A stretch of DNA of 34,111 bases from Acidiferrobacteraceae bacterium. Lineage in GTDB: Bacteria; Pseudomonadota; Gammaproteobacteria; Arenicellales; UBA868. The notes under the pieces are model-generated. The model saw only the letters and a program-made list of their open reading frames with translations, was not told the origin of the DNA and made no database searches. The DNA is taken from assembly GCA_002726415.1 (NCBI GenBank), contig PBSU01000035.1, positions 55,261 to 89,371 on the forward strand. The letters run 5' to 3'. The translations under genes were made by a program, and so were the position numbers. This document shows, one piece after another, positions 7,900 to 16,454 of this stretch. Every line of letters begins with the position of its first letter. The stretch's first letter is position 1.

Positions 7900-8589
7900 A
7901 TGAAAAAAACGGTTCTTACGCTCACTCTCCTGATGGCTGCTGTGGTAACAGGGTCCTCCGATGCCGATGAAATACCACAGACCCCCCGCGAGCAATTCAG
8001 CTATGCCCTGGGTTTTCAGATTGGTAGCCAGATCGCCCAACAGGTCATGGCTGATGGCCTTGATCTGGACCCGGCCATGCTGGCACAGGCTATCGAAGAT
8101 GCGCTCTCAGGTCGTAACCCGGCCATAACTGCCGACCAGATGAATACAGCAATCAGTGAGGCACAGCAACGTGCCCAGGAGAAAAGTATGGCAACAGCTC
8201 AGGCCGCCGTCACCGCGGGTGCGGCATTTCGTGATGAATACCTAAAACGTGATGGCGTGATTCAGACACAAAGTGGCATTCTTTACCGGGTACTGACTGA
8301 GGGAACCGGCAAACAACCTCAGGCAAGTGACACGGTAGTGGTGCATTACCGGGGTACACTGATTGACGGTACTGAGTTCGATAGTTCGCTTAAACGCAAC
8401 CAGCCAGCCACGTTCAGTTTGGGCGGTATTATTCCCGGCTGGCGGGAGGTTCTACAGTTAATGACCGAGGGGGCCCGCTGGGAAGTAGTGATTCCGCCTG
8501 CATTGGCCTATGGCAGTACCGGTGCTGGTGGGGCTATTGGTCCCGAGGAGACGCTGGTTTTTGAAATTGAACTGCTTCAGGTCAAATAA
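7900..8589 (+). CDS. FKBP-type peptidyl-prolyl cis-trans isomerase (FkpA/Mip-like)
   Basis: A 229-residue periplasmic folding catalyst. It has an N-terminal signal peptide (about residues 1-22, cleaved near SDA). An alpha-helical dimerisation domain follows, starting QFSYALGFQIGSQIAQQ. The C-terminal FKBP domain covers about 115-229, with VVVHYRGTLIDGTEFDSS, the IIPGWREVLQLM strand and PALAYGSTGAGGAIGP. These active-site segments (Y, F-D, W, Y) are intact. The lack of a lipobox Cys argues for a soluble protein. GGAAG lies shortly before the ATG. Its substrates are unknown; Mip-like proteins act broadly on outer-membrane and periplasmic clients. Confidence 0.92.
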   Translation: MKKTVLTLTLLMAAVVTGSSDADEIPQTPREQFSYALGFQIGSQIAQQVMADGLDLDPAMLAQAIEDALSGRNPAITADQMNTAISEAQQRAQEKSMATAQAAVTAGAAFRDEYLKRDGVIQTQSGILYRVLTEGTGKQPQASDTVVVHYRGTLIDGTEFDSSLKRNQPATFSLGGIIPGWREVLQLMTEGARWEVVIPPALAYGSTGAGGAIGPEETLVFEIELLQVK

Positions 8590-8656
8590 CGAAGACCATA
8601 AGGTTGGTGCACTGAGGTTTGATGGACTCGACTGAACACGGGTTCAATACCCAATA

Positions 8657-8704
8657 CACAGTGTCATTCACCATTGCAGATTAGCGTCTGCGCAGTGACA
8701 TGTG
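8657..8704 (+). other. Intergenic stem-loop between fkp and livK
   Basis: CACA plus TGTCA (8657-8666, with one bulged G) pairs with TGACATGTG (8696-8704). Inside it GCAGA (8676-8680) pairs with TCTGC (8687-8691). The surrounding gap 8590-8884 has no gene. The structure could end fkp transcription or be part of the livK upstream region. There is no long T run. Confidence 0.3.
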
Positions 8705-8884
8705 GTTTTGTGAATTTATGTAAAAAGTGACCTGACTCAACCGCAAAAGCTGGCGAGGGATTGTGTTTGTTTTTTGCTTGTGCGATATTGGGCTGGTTGT
8801 AAATCATAAAACCTTGAGGTGGTGCGGTGACGCTAACGTCGAAAGCATTGTCTCAAGACCGCCTAGACGAGAGAGGATAAATTT

Positions 8885-10108
8885 ATGAAGACCAGTTTGT
8901 CTGTATTAGGAGTGGTGGCTGGGGCAGCTATGCTGCTGCCGGGGGCCGCATCTGCAGCCTGTGAAACCATCACCCTGGGATCAGCGATCTCGCTGACGGG
9001 TAAATATGCAACCAACGGCATGCATGCTAAAAACGGTTATGAGTTTGCCATCGAGAAAATTAAAGATGCCGGTGGCGTCCAGTTCGGTGGCAAGTGTTAT
9101 AACTTCAATGTTATCTATTACGATGATGAATCCAAGGGTGACCGTGGAGCGACCCTGGCAGAGCGCCTGATCAATCAGGATAAAGTGCAATACATGCTTG
9201 GCCCCTACTCTTCAGGAATGACCAAGGCCATCGCACCCGTTACTGAGAAGTATCAGATTCCGATGGTGGAGGCCGAAGGTGCCTCACGATCCCTTTTTAA
9301 TAAAGGATACAAGTACCTCTTTGCGGTATTGTCGACCTCAGAGCAATACCTGGCATCGGCGATTGCCCTTGCAGCAGAGAAAGCCACCGAATCCGGCAAA
9401 GACCCCTCATCCGTCACGGTGGCCGTTGCTGTTGAGAACGACCCCTTCTCGTTGGATATCCGCGCGGGAGTGCTGGAAGATGCAGCGAAATTTGGCATGA
9501 AGGCAGTTGTGGATGAGAAACTGCCACGGGATCTTTCCGATATGAGCGCAATCCTGACCAAGGTTAAACTGCTCAAGCCCGATGTACTGATCGTCAGTGG
9601 CCATTCCAAGGGTGCAGCTACTGCGGTACGCCAGATCAGCGAGCAGAACGTGAAGGTGCCGATGCTGGCAATCACACACTGCGAAGCGGCCGATGTCACC
9701 GGAAAGTTCGGCGCTGCTGCTAACGATGTATTGTGCTCGACTCAGTGGGCAGAAACACTCTCCTATGAAGATCCGCTGTTTGGCACGGCTGCCAATTTCA
9801 ATACGGAGTTCAAGGCGGCGTTCACGGATTATCAGAATAAGAAGGTTCCGTACCAGGCTGCTCAGGCTTCTGCCGCTGTATACGTCTTCAAGGATGCCTT
9901 TGAGCGTGCGGGTTCTTTGGATAAGGAAGCGGTACGCGATGCAATCGCGGCAACGGATCTGCAGACCTTTTACGGGCAGATCAAATTCTCCGAAGCCGGT
10001 AACAATATTGCTAAGCCCATGGTGCTGCGCCAGATTCAAGACGGCAAATACAACGTGGTGGCGCCATCCGCATTTGCATCTCATAAGCTGAACTGGCCAC
10101 GCGGTTAG
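8885..10108 (+). CDS. livK: Periplasmic substrate-binding protein of a branched-chain amino acid type ABC importer
   Basis: A 407-residue Peripla_BP_6-type receptor that would deliver its ligand to the LivHMGF complex encoded just downstream. It has a clear signal peptide cleaved after about residue 24 (GAASA). The mature start CETITLGSAISLTGKYA is typical of the family, as is DDESKGDRGATLAERLI. The paired Cys residues near the mature N-terminus and in GGKCYNF suggest a disulfide. GAGAGAGG lies before the ATG. Family members bind Leu/Ile/Val, amides, urea, aromatic acids or other small organics, and the ligand here cannot be told from sequence. A strong hairpin after the stop may keep this message more abundant than the rest of the operon. 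Confidence 0.9.
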   Translation: MKTSLSVLGVVAGAAMLLPGAASAACETITLGSAISLTGKYATNGMHAKNGYEFAIEKIKDAGGVQFGGKCYNFNVIYYDDESKGDRGATLAERLINQDKVQYMLGPYSSGMTKAIAPVTEKYQIPMVEAEGASRSLFNKGYKYLFAVLSTSEQYLASAIALAAEKATESGKDPSSVTVAVAVENDPFSLDIRAGVLEDAAKFGMKAVVDEKLPRDLSDMSAILTKVKLLKPDVLIVSGHSKGAATAVRQISEQNVKVPMLAITHCEAADVTGKFGAAANDVLCSTQWAETLSYEDPLFGTAANFNTEFKAAFTDYQNKKVPYQAAQASAAVYVFKDAFERAGSLDKEAVRDAIAATDLQTFYGQIKFSEAGNNIAKPMVLRQIQDGKYNVVAPSAFASHKLNWPRG

Positions 10109-10458
10109 GTTACCCGTCCACGGCTGAGGTCTGAAATCAGGTCCGCAGTTGCCGCCCCCGAGCAGGACATCGCGCCTGCTCGGGGGCGGTCTGGGGCTGG
10201 TATTCTCGAAGATGAATCGCTAGGCTGTTCGTCGTTGGAATCCTGGTGCGTCAAAAGCCGACTTATGCCGGAAAGACACAGTTTGTTCTGTCGATGCGAG
10301 CGACCGGCCAGTAACAACTCGACAGGTTTCAGTAATTTTCAGACTTATTTCGACACAGCGACTGTCATGATCAGATCATCTGCGATAGATGCTGAGACGT
10401 ATACTGATCGAAGTGAGAATCAAGCCCCTTCAGTAATGACGACCAGAACGCTAAGTTA
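10109..10458 (+). other. 350-base livK-livH intergenic region
   Basis: No convincing gene is present. A 74-codon open frame at 10235-10459 has no family signs and no good ribosome site. The region holds the 15-bp hairpin at 10152-10189 and an ATGATC-A-GATCAT palindrome at 10367-10379, which may mark a second promoter or operator for livHMGF. Confidence 0.6.
10152..10189 (+). terminator. Strong hairpin after livK (attenuator or 3'-end stabiliser)
   Basis: The arms 10152-10166 and 10175-10189 are perfectly complementary over 15 bp (CCGCCCCCGAGCAGG and its complement), with an 8-base loop. It lies 43 bases after the livK stop. No T tract follows, so it may stop 3' exonucleases or partly attenuate transcription rather than act as a classic terminator. 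Confidence 0.7.
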
Positions 10459-11370
10459 ATGGACCAGTTTGCAGCCAATATCTCTTTGCTGTTTCAGTTT
10501 CCTGTCGTCAATCTGAAAATAGTCCTCGATGGGGTCATGATCGGCGCTTTGTTCGCACTCGCGGCTTATGGCCTGGCCTTGGTCTGGGGCGTCATGAACG
10601 TCAAGAATCTGGCCCAGGGAGATTTCGTTATCGCCGGCGGTTATGTCTGCTGGTGGCTTAGTCAGCAAGGTATCCCGGCGTTACTGGGAGTGCCGGCCGC
10701 GTTTATCGTGATGGCAGCAATAGGTTGGATTATTTACCGGGTTATTATCTGCCGAGTGATTGATCGAGATCTGTTTACGACGTTACTTGCTACATTCGGA
10801 CTGGCCATCATGATGGCGCAAATCCTGAACCTACTTTTCGGATCGGATACGCAGAGCGTTAGTCTGGGGTTCGATACGCTTTATTTCATGGATGGCTTTA
10901 TCGATGTGCCGATCGCCAAACTGATCGGGGTGCTGATGGCGGGGACACTAGCGGCCGGTGTGATCGTGTTCATGAAATACAGCCGTATGGGTCAGGCAAT
11001 CCGGGCGACGGCGCAGGATGCCCGGGCGGCCCGGGTGCTCGGGATAGATACCGACAAAGTCTACGCGTTTACTTTTTCACTGAATGCAGCTATCTGTGGG
11101 GCTGCCGGCGCCATTATCGTGATGGTGTGGGTTATCCAGCCGTTCTACGGCATTACCCATTCCATAAGGGCATTTGTCATTGTGACCGCGGCAGGTTTGG
11201 GTAACCTCCCGGGCGTCATTGCGGCCGGCCTGGGTATTGGCGCCCTGGAGCAGTACGGTGCGCACATCTTCGGTATTGGCTATCAGCAGGCCATTGCGGT
11301 GTTGCTATTGCTGATTGTGTTGATCGTACGTCTCATTCAGCAACGGCGAGTCCGCCAGAACCTGCAATAG
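10459..11370 (+). CDS. livH: ABC importer permease, LivH-type
   Basis: A 303-residue integral inner-membrane permease of the branched-chain amino acid family. Recognisable features are the N-terminal LDGVMIGALFALAAYGLALVWGVMNV and NLAQGDFVIAGGY segments and the EAA-like coupling helix MGQAIRATAQDARAARVLGID. The C-terminal block has GAAGAIIVMVWVIQPF and VTAAGLGNLPGVIAAGLGIG. Eight or so hydrophobic segments are evident. It pairs with the LivM protein, whose gene starts 12 bases later. The ribosome site is weak. It opens the four-gene livHMGF block separated from livK. Confidence 0.92.
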   Translation: MDQFAANISLLFQFPVVNLKIVLDGVMIGALFALAAYGLALVWGVMNVKNLAQGDFVIAGGYVCWWLSQQGIPALLGVPAAFIVMAAIGWIIYRVIICRVIDRDLFTTLLATFGLAIMMAQILNLLFGSDTQSVSLGFDTLYFMDGFIDVPIAKLIGVLMAGTLAAGVIVFMKYSRMGQAIRATAQDARAARVLGIDTDKVYAFTFSLNAAICGAAGAIIVMVWVIQPFYGITHSIRAFVIVTAAGLGNLPGVIAAGLGIGALEQYGAHIFGIGYQQAIAVLLLLIVLIVRLIQQRRVRQNLQ

Positions 11371-11382
11371 CCAGGGCCCGTC

Positions 11383-12423
11383 ATGAAACATAAAGCCTTT
11401 TTCTACCTGATTCTGCTGGTGGCTATGGTAGCGGCGCCTTTCGTGTTCCCGGACTTCAGAACGCAATTGGCTACTCTCTGGTTGATGATCATTGTAGCGT
11501 TGACCTGGGATATGACCGGTGGCCAGATGGGTTATAACTCGCTGGGCAATATTACGTTCTACGGAACGGGGATGTATGTTGCCGCGGTGATTACTATCGG
11601 ACTGGTCTATGACGTGGGCGACTATACCGGTGCCGCCGGCGGCGGTATTCATGCATTCAGCGAGGCGCAGTATTTCTCCGGGATGTTTCTGGGCATGCTG
11701 GGAGCGGGCCTGTTCTGTGCGATCATGGCAGTTCTGATCGGCTATATCACTTTCGGTTTACGCGGACCTTACTTTGCAATTGGAACCCTCGGTGTGGCCA
11801 TTGCCACGGGGGAGTTGGTATCTAACTGGGAGTGGGTTGGCGGTGGCCAGGGTATCGCCTTGCCCGTCTATCCCGGGGATCTGGATACGGGCAAACTGCT
11901 GTTCTATTTTCTTTATGCTGGCACGGGCGTATTGCTGTTTGTTTTTCTGAAGTGGTTGTATGCCACCCGTTTTGGTGGAGCGATCAATGCGATCCGCGAT
12001 GATGAAGAAAAAGCAGAGGCCATGGGTGTTCATACCCTGCAGTACAAGCTGGCTACCTGGGCGATGGCCGCTTTTTTCGTAGGGGTTGCCGGCGCTATTT
12101 CTGCCTTTCAGTTGATTCATTTTGAGCCTCTGGAAACGGCCTACCAGACTATCAATCTGGGAATTTTTATGGTCGTTTGTGTTTTGCTCGGTGGCAAGGG
12201 CACGCTATGGGGCCCTGTGGTTGGGGCCATTTTGTTTCATGTGTTTAAGGAAGTGACCTGGAATTACCTCCTGGGTTGGCAGTGGGTCGCGTTGGGTGCG
12301 CTCATCGTCGCCACTGTGGTCTATTTTGAAGGGGGCGTTGTCGGGTGGCTGATCAGCAAAAAACCACAATGGTTTCATGTCCAGGGCAAATCATCAGAGA
12401 CCGTGTCGGAGGAGCGTCCGTGA
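11383..12423 (+). CDS. livM: ABC importer permease, LivM-type
   Basis: A 346-residue second permease of the importer. It shows the family block WDMTGGQMGYNSLGNITFYGTGMYV, the GPYFAIGTLGVAIATGELVSNWEWVGGGQGI segment and the cytoplasmic coupling helix ATRFGGAINAIRDDEEKAEAMGV. The C-terminal region has GGKGTLWGPVVGAILF. An AGGG lies 7 bases before the ATG at 11383. The end overlaps the livG start by 4 bases (GTGA), indicating translational coupling. The C-terminal tail is about 30 residues and hydrophilic. Confidence 0.92.
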   Translation: MKHKAFFYLILLVAMVAAPFVFPDFRTQLATLWLMIIVALTWDMTGGQMGYNSLGNITFYGTGMYVAAVITIGLVYDVGDYTGAAGGGIHAFSEAQYFSGMFLGMLGAGLFCAIMAVLIGYITFGLRGPYFAIGTLGVAIATGELVSNWEWVGGGQGIALPVYPGDLDTGKLLFYFLYAGTGVLLFVFLKWLYATRFGGAINAIRDDEEKAEAMGVHTLQYKLATWAMAAFFVGVAGAISAFQLIHFEPLETAYQTINLGIFMVVCVLLGGKGTLWGPVVGAILFHVFKEVTWNYLLGWQWVALGALIVATVVYFEGGVVGWLISKKPQWFHVQGKSSETVSEERP

Positions 12424-13163
12424 GCACGATCATTGACGTTCAGAATGTCAGCAAATCCTTTGGCGGTGTCACCGCCAACCGCAATATCTCACTGTCCGTT
12501 AAGAAGGGTGCGATTACCGGCCTGATCGGCCCCAATGGATCTGGCAAGACTACCCTCTTTAATTCGATTGTCGGCTATCACCCAATTGACGCAGGCAAGA
12601 TTCAGTTTGAAGGGCGGGAGATTTCGAAACTACCGGTGCAGGAGATTGCAAGACTCGGGTTACTCCGAACGTTTCAGCAAACTCGAATCTATGCGCAGAT
12701 GCATGGCCTGGACAATATGCTGATCTCATTACCACACCGGAAGATGCGCTTTTCGGATGCGTTTGGCCGTAATGGGGCAGCCGAGTATGAGCGCGCCGAG
12801 GCGTTGCTTGAATTTGTGGGCCTTTATGAAAAGCGTTTCCTGCGCGCAGGATCACTTTCTTTTGGTCAGCAGAAGTTGCTGGAATTTGCCATGGCCTTGA
12901 TGAATGAGCCGACCGGTCTGCTGTTAGATGAGCCCACAGCTGGGATCAACCCGACCCTCATCAACGGCCTGATTGACCGCCTGCAGCGCGCGAATGCAGA
13001 GTTTGGAATCACACTTTTCGTGATTGAACATAACATGCGTGTCATCATGAATATGGCTGATCAGATTTACTGTCTTGCCCATGGTGAGTTGCTGGCCCAG
13101 GGCTCCCCAGATGATATACAGAAAGATCAGCGTGTTATCGACGCTTATCTTGGGGCGCATTGA
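12420..13163 (+). CDS. livG: ABC importer ATPase, LivG-type
   Basis: A 247-residue nucleotide-binding subunit. The GTG at 12420 is chosen: GGAGGAG (12408-12414) lies 5 bases upstream, and the protein then begins STIIDVQNVSKSFGGV, the normal family start. A longer frame from 12345 lies inside livM. Motifs are Walker A GPNGSGKTT (about residues 37-45), the LivG-type TFQQTRIYAQM Q-loop, signature LSFGQQKLLEFA, Walker B LLLDEPTAGINP and switch His in VIEHNM. The signature is LSFGQ rather than LSGGQ, common in this subfamily. It overlaps livF by one base. Confidence 0.93.
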   Translation: MSTIIDVQNVSKSFGGVTANRNISLSVKKGAITGLIGPNGSGKTTLFNSIVGYHPIDAGKIQFEGREISKLPVQEIARLGLLRTFQQTRIYAQMHGLDNMLISLPHRKMRFSDAFGRNGAAEYERAEALLEFVGLYEKRFLRAGSLSFGQQKLLEFAMALMNEPTGLLLDEPTAGINPTLINGLIDRLQRANAEFGITLFVIEHNMRVIMNMADQIYCLAHGELLAQGSPDDIQKDQRVIDAYLGAH

Positions 13164-14035
13164 TGAGCCGGGATCAAGAAGAAAAGACACGTGGTTATGG
13201 GGCTGGCAGTGTTGACTCTGTCATCTCCGTTGACGAGGTGGTCAGGCAGACCGCCGCCATTGCAGAAGATATCAGCATTGAGCAACTCGATAGCTTGGCT
13301 AATGGAGCGCCGTACGTGTCGCTGCAAGATCTGGTTGCAGGTTACGGGCAGATGCGTATTCTGCACGGCATCAACCTGAGAGTTGGCCGCAAGCAGTCGT
13401 TATGCCTGATTGGGCCAAACGGTGCCGGCAAATCAACCGTGCTGCATGCGATTTTCGGCTTTAACAATATCTTCTCTGGGCAGATTCTGGTGGGGCAGGG
13501 TGATGATCAATTTGACATCACCACTTTATCCCCCAGTCAGAAACTTTCCAAAGCGGGTGTTGCCTATATTCTGCAGGATAAGTCCATATTTCCTGGCATG
13601 ACCGTAGAGGAGAATCTCTGGATGGGTGGTTTTCTCAAGGATCAGACTGCGCAAGCCAAAAAGGCGGCCGAGATGATCTTCGATAAATATCCCCAGCTGG
13701 CCGCCCGGCGCCGACATCAGGCTAAGGTGCTATCGGGTGGTGAGCGGCGCCTGCTTGAGATTTCCCGGGCCCTGGTGATGAATCCCGATGTATTACTGGT
13801 GGATGAGCCATCCATTGGACTGGAGCCGCGGTTTATCGATATGGTCTTTGAAATCCTGCATGACCTGCAGCATAACGAGGGCAAGACTATTATCATGGTC
13901 GAGCAGAACGCTAAGAAAGGGCTGGAATTTGCCGATATTGGTTATGTCATGGTCTCGGGACAGATCGCCATCGCGGGTAAAGGTAGCGAATTGCTTGAAA
14001 ATCCGAAAGTCGGCGAATTATTCCTAGGCGGTTAA
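13163..14035 (+). CDS. livF: ABC importer ATPase, LivF-type, with N-terminal extension
   Basis: A 290-residue second ATPase, forming a heterodimer with LivG. Walker A is GPNGAGKST, followed by YILQDKSIFPGMTVEENLWMGG, signature LSGGERRLLEISRAL, Walker B VLLVDEPSIGL and VEQNAKKGLEFAD. The ATG at 13163 overlaps the livG stop (TGATG), which supports it. About 50 acidic residues precede the usual family start (YVSLQDLVAGYG). LivF proteins are normally about 235 residues, so this extension is unusual. No downstream ATG/GTG near the domain start has an obvious ribosome site, so the extension is probably translated. Confidence 0.92.
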   Translation: MSRDQEEKTRGYGAGSVDSVISVDEVVRQTAAIAEDISIEQLDSLANGAPYVSLQDLVAGYGQMRILHGINLRVGRKQSLCLIGPNGAGKSTVLHAIFGFNNIFSGQILVGQGDDQFDITTLSPSQKLSKAGVAYILQDKSIFPGMTVEENLWMGGFLKDQTAQAKKAAEMIFDKYPQLAARRRHQAKVLSGGERRLLEISRALVMNPDVLLVDEPSIGLEPRFIDMVFEILHDLQHNEGKTIIMVEQNAKKGLEFADIGYVMVSGQIAIAGKGSELLENPKVGELFLGG

Positions 14036-14341
14036 TTTCTGTTCATTTCCTCACGGGCTCAGTAGTACCACCATACCGGGTCACCCGCGCTGTAGCCAAA
14101 GAGGCCAGGGTGGGTGAGCCAGCGTCCATCTGCCAACAATCCCAATTCCGTGCACTTATAAGTGTGTCGCTGGGCAGATCATAAGCAAATTTTTGGATGC
14201 AAATCCGGCCTTGCCCTATCGCGACATTTACCGGCTTGCCTACGAAACAGTCTGTTACAGGAGTATTCAATCCCCCGGGGGCAAACGTAGAATAGCGCCG
14301 GGAGTATTGTGCGACGATAAATCATTGCGCCTGGGGGTCAT
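14036..14341. other. 306-base livF-serA intergenic region
   Basis: It probably holds the serA promoter. Visible are a perfect 12-bp palindrome CACTTATAAGTG (14153-14164), a CCCCCGGGGG palindrome (14272-14281) and a TAGAAT -10-like hexamer (14288-14293) without a good -35. A 75-codon reverse open frame is described separately. No terminator with a T tract is seen after livF. Confidence 0.5.
14043..14270 (-). CDS. Possible small hypothetical protein
   Basis: A 75-codon reverse-strand frame starting with TTG, preceded by a GGGGGA that could act as a ribosome site. The reading contains a plausible, non-repetitive segment (GQGRICIQKFAYDLPSDTL) with four Cys/Trp-rich positions, but no signal, domain or family that I recognise. 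It would fill an otherwise empty gap. The rare start codon and the palindromes inside it argue equally for a non-coding region, so it is kept only as a possibility. Confidence 0.2.
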   Translation of the reverse strand: MNTPVTDCFVGKPVNVAIGQGRICIQKFAYDLPSDTLISARNWDCWQMDAGSPTLASLATARVTRYGGTTEPVRK

Positions 14342-15310
14342 TTGAAAATCCTTTTTGCGGATAATTTTCCTGATGCCAAAATGGCATGGTTACGCGACCA
14401 GGGCCACGAATGCCGGCTTCAGCCGGATCTGGACGGGGAGACGCTTGCCGGTGCGATCGGGGATGCTGAGGTACTGGTAGTTAGGGGCACGAGGGTAACG
14501 GGGGAGACGCTGGCGGGGGCATCGGCCCTACGCCTGGTGATTCGGGCTGGTGCGGGCACCAACGCCATTGACAAGGAGGCCGCTGCGGCGCGGCAGATTC
14601 CGGTCTGCAATGTACCCGGGAAAAACGCCATCGCCGTTGCCGAGCTGGTTATCGGGTTGCTGATTGCTATTGACCGCAACATTCCAGATAACGTAGCCGA
14701 CTTGCGTGCCGGTCAATGGAACAAGAAGAAGTACTCCGTCGCTCGGGGTTTATACGGCAGGCATATGGGAATCGTGGGGTTGGGAGCGATTGGCCTGGCC
14801 GTGGCGCAACGGGCCCGGGCTTTCGGTATTCACGTGTATGTCGTTGACAAGCCGGGCCGCAGTCCCGAAATGCGCCAGGCAGTCGATGCGCTGGAGCTTG
14901 TCGTGGTGCCGGATTTAGCGGCTTTAGTGGCTCGTTGCGACATCATCAGTCTGCACGTACCGGCGGTTGCCCAGACCAAAGGCATGGTGGACAGGGCATT
15001 TCTGGCCTCGGTACAGCCCGGCACCATCATCCTGAACGCGTCACGGGGCGATGTGATTGACGAAGCGGCCTTGCTCAGCGCCATGGAGGAGAAAGGCGTG
15101 CGTGCTGGCCTCGACGTGTATGTTGATGAGCCCGTGACAGGTGAGGCATCTTTCATGTCAGCCCTGGCCTGTCATCCCAATACCTGCGGGACCCACCATA
15201 TTGGTGCCTCGACCAAACAGGCCCAGGATGCCGTTGCCCAAGGGGTTTTGCAGATTGTAGAAGCATTTGGCAAGGGTCAAATCCTCCACTGCGTCAATGG
15301 CCAGGTGTAA
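14342..15310 (+). CDS. serA: D-3-phosphoglycerate dehydrogenase (short form)
   Basis: This enzyme oxidises 3-phosphoglycerate to 3-phosphohydroxypyruvate with NAD, the first step of serine synthesis. The 322-residue protein is a D-isomer 2-hydroxyacid dehydrogenase. The Rossmann motif is GLGAIG (146-151) followed by an acidic VVDKPG. The catalytic triad is Arg235 (NASRGD), Glu263 (VDEP) and His286 (HHIGAS). The start is a TTG at 14342, four bases after GGGGG; it yields the expected KILFADNF beginning, and no ATG fits. It lacks the C-terminal ACT domain of E. coli SerA, so serine feedback by that route is absent. Adjacent serC and serB make phosphoglycerate the likely substrate rather than another hydroxyacid. 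Confidence 0.9.
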   Translation: MKILFADNFPDAKMAWLRDQGHECRLQPDLDGETLAGAIGDAEVLVVRGTRVTGETLAGASALRLVIRAGAGTNAIDKEAAAARQIPVCNVPGKNAIAVAELVIGLLIAIDRNIPDNVADLRAGQWNKKKYSVARGLYGRHMGIVGLGAIGLAVAQRARAFGIHVYVVDKPGRSPEMRQAVDALELVVVPDLAALVARCDIISLHVPAVAQTKGMVDRAFLASVQPGTIILNASRGDVIDEAALLSAMEEKGVRAGLDVYVDEPVTGEASFMSALACHPNTCGTHHIGASTKQAQDAVAQGVLQIVEAFGKGQILHCVNGQV

Positions 15311-15337
15311 GATCGCCCTTTTTTCTGGAGAATGATT

Positions 15338-16426
15338 ATGACCGAACGAGTGCACAATTTCAGTGCGGGCCCGTGCACCTTGCCGTTATCTGCGCTTGAA
15401 GAGGCTCAGGCGGAATTCGTGGATTATCAGGGTGCGGGTATGGCCCTGATCGAGATGAGCCACCGGGGTAAACATTTTGTTGCGGTCTACGAAGAGGCCA
15501 TTGCCCTGGTGCGTAGTGTATTCGGCGTCCCCCAAGACTTTGATGTCCTGTTTTTACAGGGCGGTGCTACGTTGCAGTTTGCGATGGTACCGATGAATCT
15601 ACTGAGTGACGGGCGTAAGGGGGGTTACGTCAATTCAGGTACTTGGGCCAAAGGGGCTATTGCCGATGCGAAACCCTATGGTGAGATTTATACCGCCTGG
15701 GATGGAGCCGACTGTGGTTACAGTCGGATGCCGCAATCGGCGGAGTTGCAGATGCAGAGCGATACCCGATACCTGCATATCACTTCCAACGAGACCATCG
15801 GTGGAATCCGGTTTTGCGAGTGGCCCCAGGTTGACGTGCCCTTGATCGCCGATATGTCATCAGACTATATGGCGCGACCCATTCCTTGGGATCGCTTCGA
15901 CCTGGTTTATGGCGGAGCGCAGAAGAACCTTGGGCCTGCGGGTATGGCACTGGTGATCGTTCGTAAGAACGTGGCACGGGATAATAACCGTGATATCGCT
16001 CGGTATCTGCGCTACGACATTCATGCGGACAAGGATTCCATGTTCAATACCCCACCGGTCTTTCCGATTTACGTGCTGGGCAAAGTACTGAAATGGATGC
16101 AGGAGCAGGGCGGGGTTGAGGCCATGGAAAGTCAGGCCGAAGAAAAGGCGGGAATCCTCTACCAGGCGATAGATAACAGTGATGGGTACTACCGCTGCCC
16201 GGTGGACGCCGGCTCAAGGTCGGTGATGAACGTCGTATTCCGCCTGCCCACGGAAGAGCTTGAGAAAGCATTTCTCGCGGAGGCGGACAAGGCAAAACTG
16301 CTTAACCTCAAGGGTCACCGTAGTGTCGGTGGTTGCCGTGCCAGCATTTATAACGCCATGCCGCGTGCAGGTGTGCAAGCGCTGGCAGATTTTATGGCAA
16401 CTTTTCGTTCCTCGAACCGTGGCTGA
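15338..16426 (+). CDS. serC: Phosphoserine aminotransferase
   Basis: The PLP enzyme transfers an amino group from glutamate to 3-phosphohydroxypyruvate. The 362-residue protein begins ERVHNFSAGPCTLP, the SerC signature. It has LFLQGGATLQFAMVPMNL, HITSNETIGGIRF, DMSSDYMARP and the PLP-lysine in GGAQKNLGPAG (Lys196). The C-terminal KGHRSVGGCRASIYNAMP matches the family. The ATG at 15338 is chosen over 15332 because GGAG (15327-15330) is 7 bases upstream of it. It follows serA by 27 bases and precedes the DUF1015 gene by 28, so the genes are likely co-transcribed. Confidence 0.96.
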   Translation: MTERVHNFSAGPCTLPLSALEEAQAEFVDYQGAGMALIEMSHRGKHFVAVYEEAIALVRSVFGVPQDFDVLFLQGGATLQFAMVPMNLLSDGRKGGYVNSGTWAKGAIADAKPYGEIYTAWDGADCGYSRMPQSAELQMQSDTRYLHITSNETIGGIRFCEWPQVDVPLIADMSSDYMARPIPWDRFDLVYGGAQKNLGPAGMALVIVRKNVARDNNRDIARYLRYDIHADKDSMFNTPPVFPIYVLGKVLKWMQEQGGVEAMESQAEEKAGILYQAIDNSDGYYRCPVDAGSRSVMNVVFRLPTEELEKAFLAEADKAKLLNLKGHRSVGGCRASIYNAMPRAGVQALADFMATFRSSNRG

Positions 16427-16454
16427 GGCCAGTTGCGTGTACCCAGGGGGATAG

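Noticed and set aside
8690-8730. CRP-like site TGTGA-N6-GTAAA upstream of livK
   Set aside because: Only one half-site matches, and it lies about 170 bases from the start codon.
10235-10459. 74-codon open frame in the livK-livH gap
   Set aside because: No family signal, no clear ribosome site, and it would run up to the livH start.
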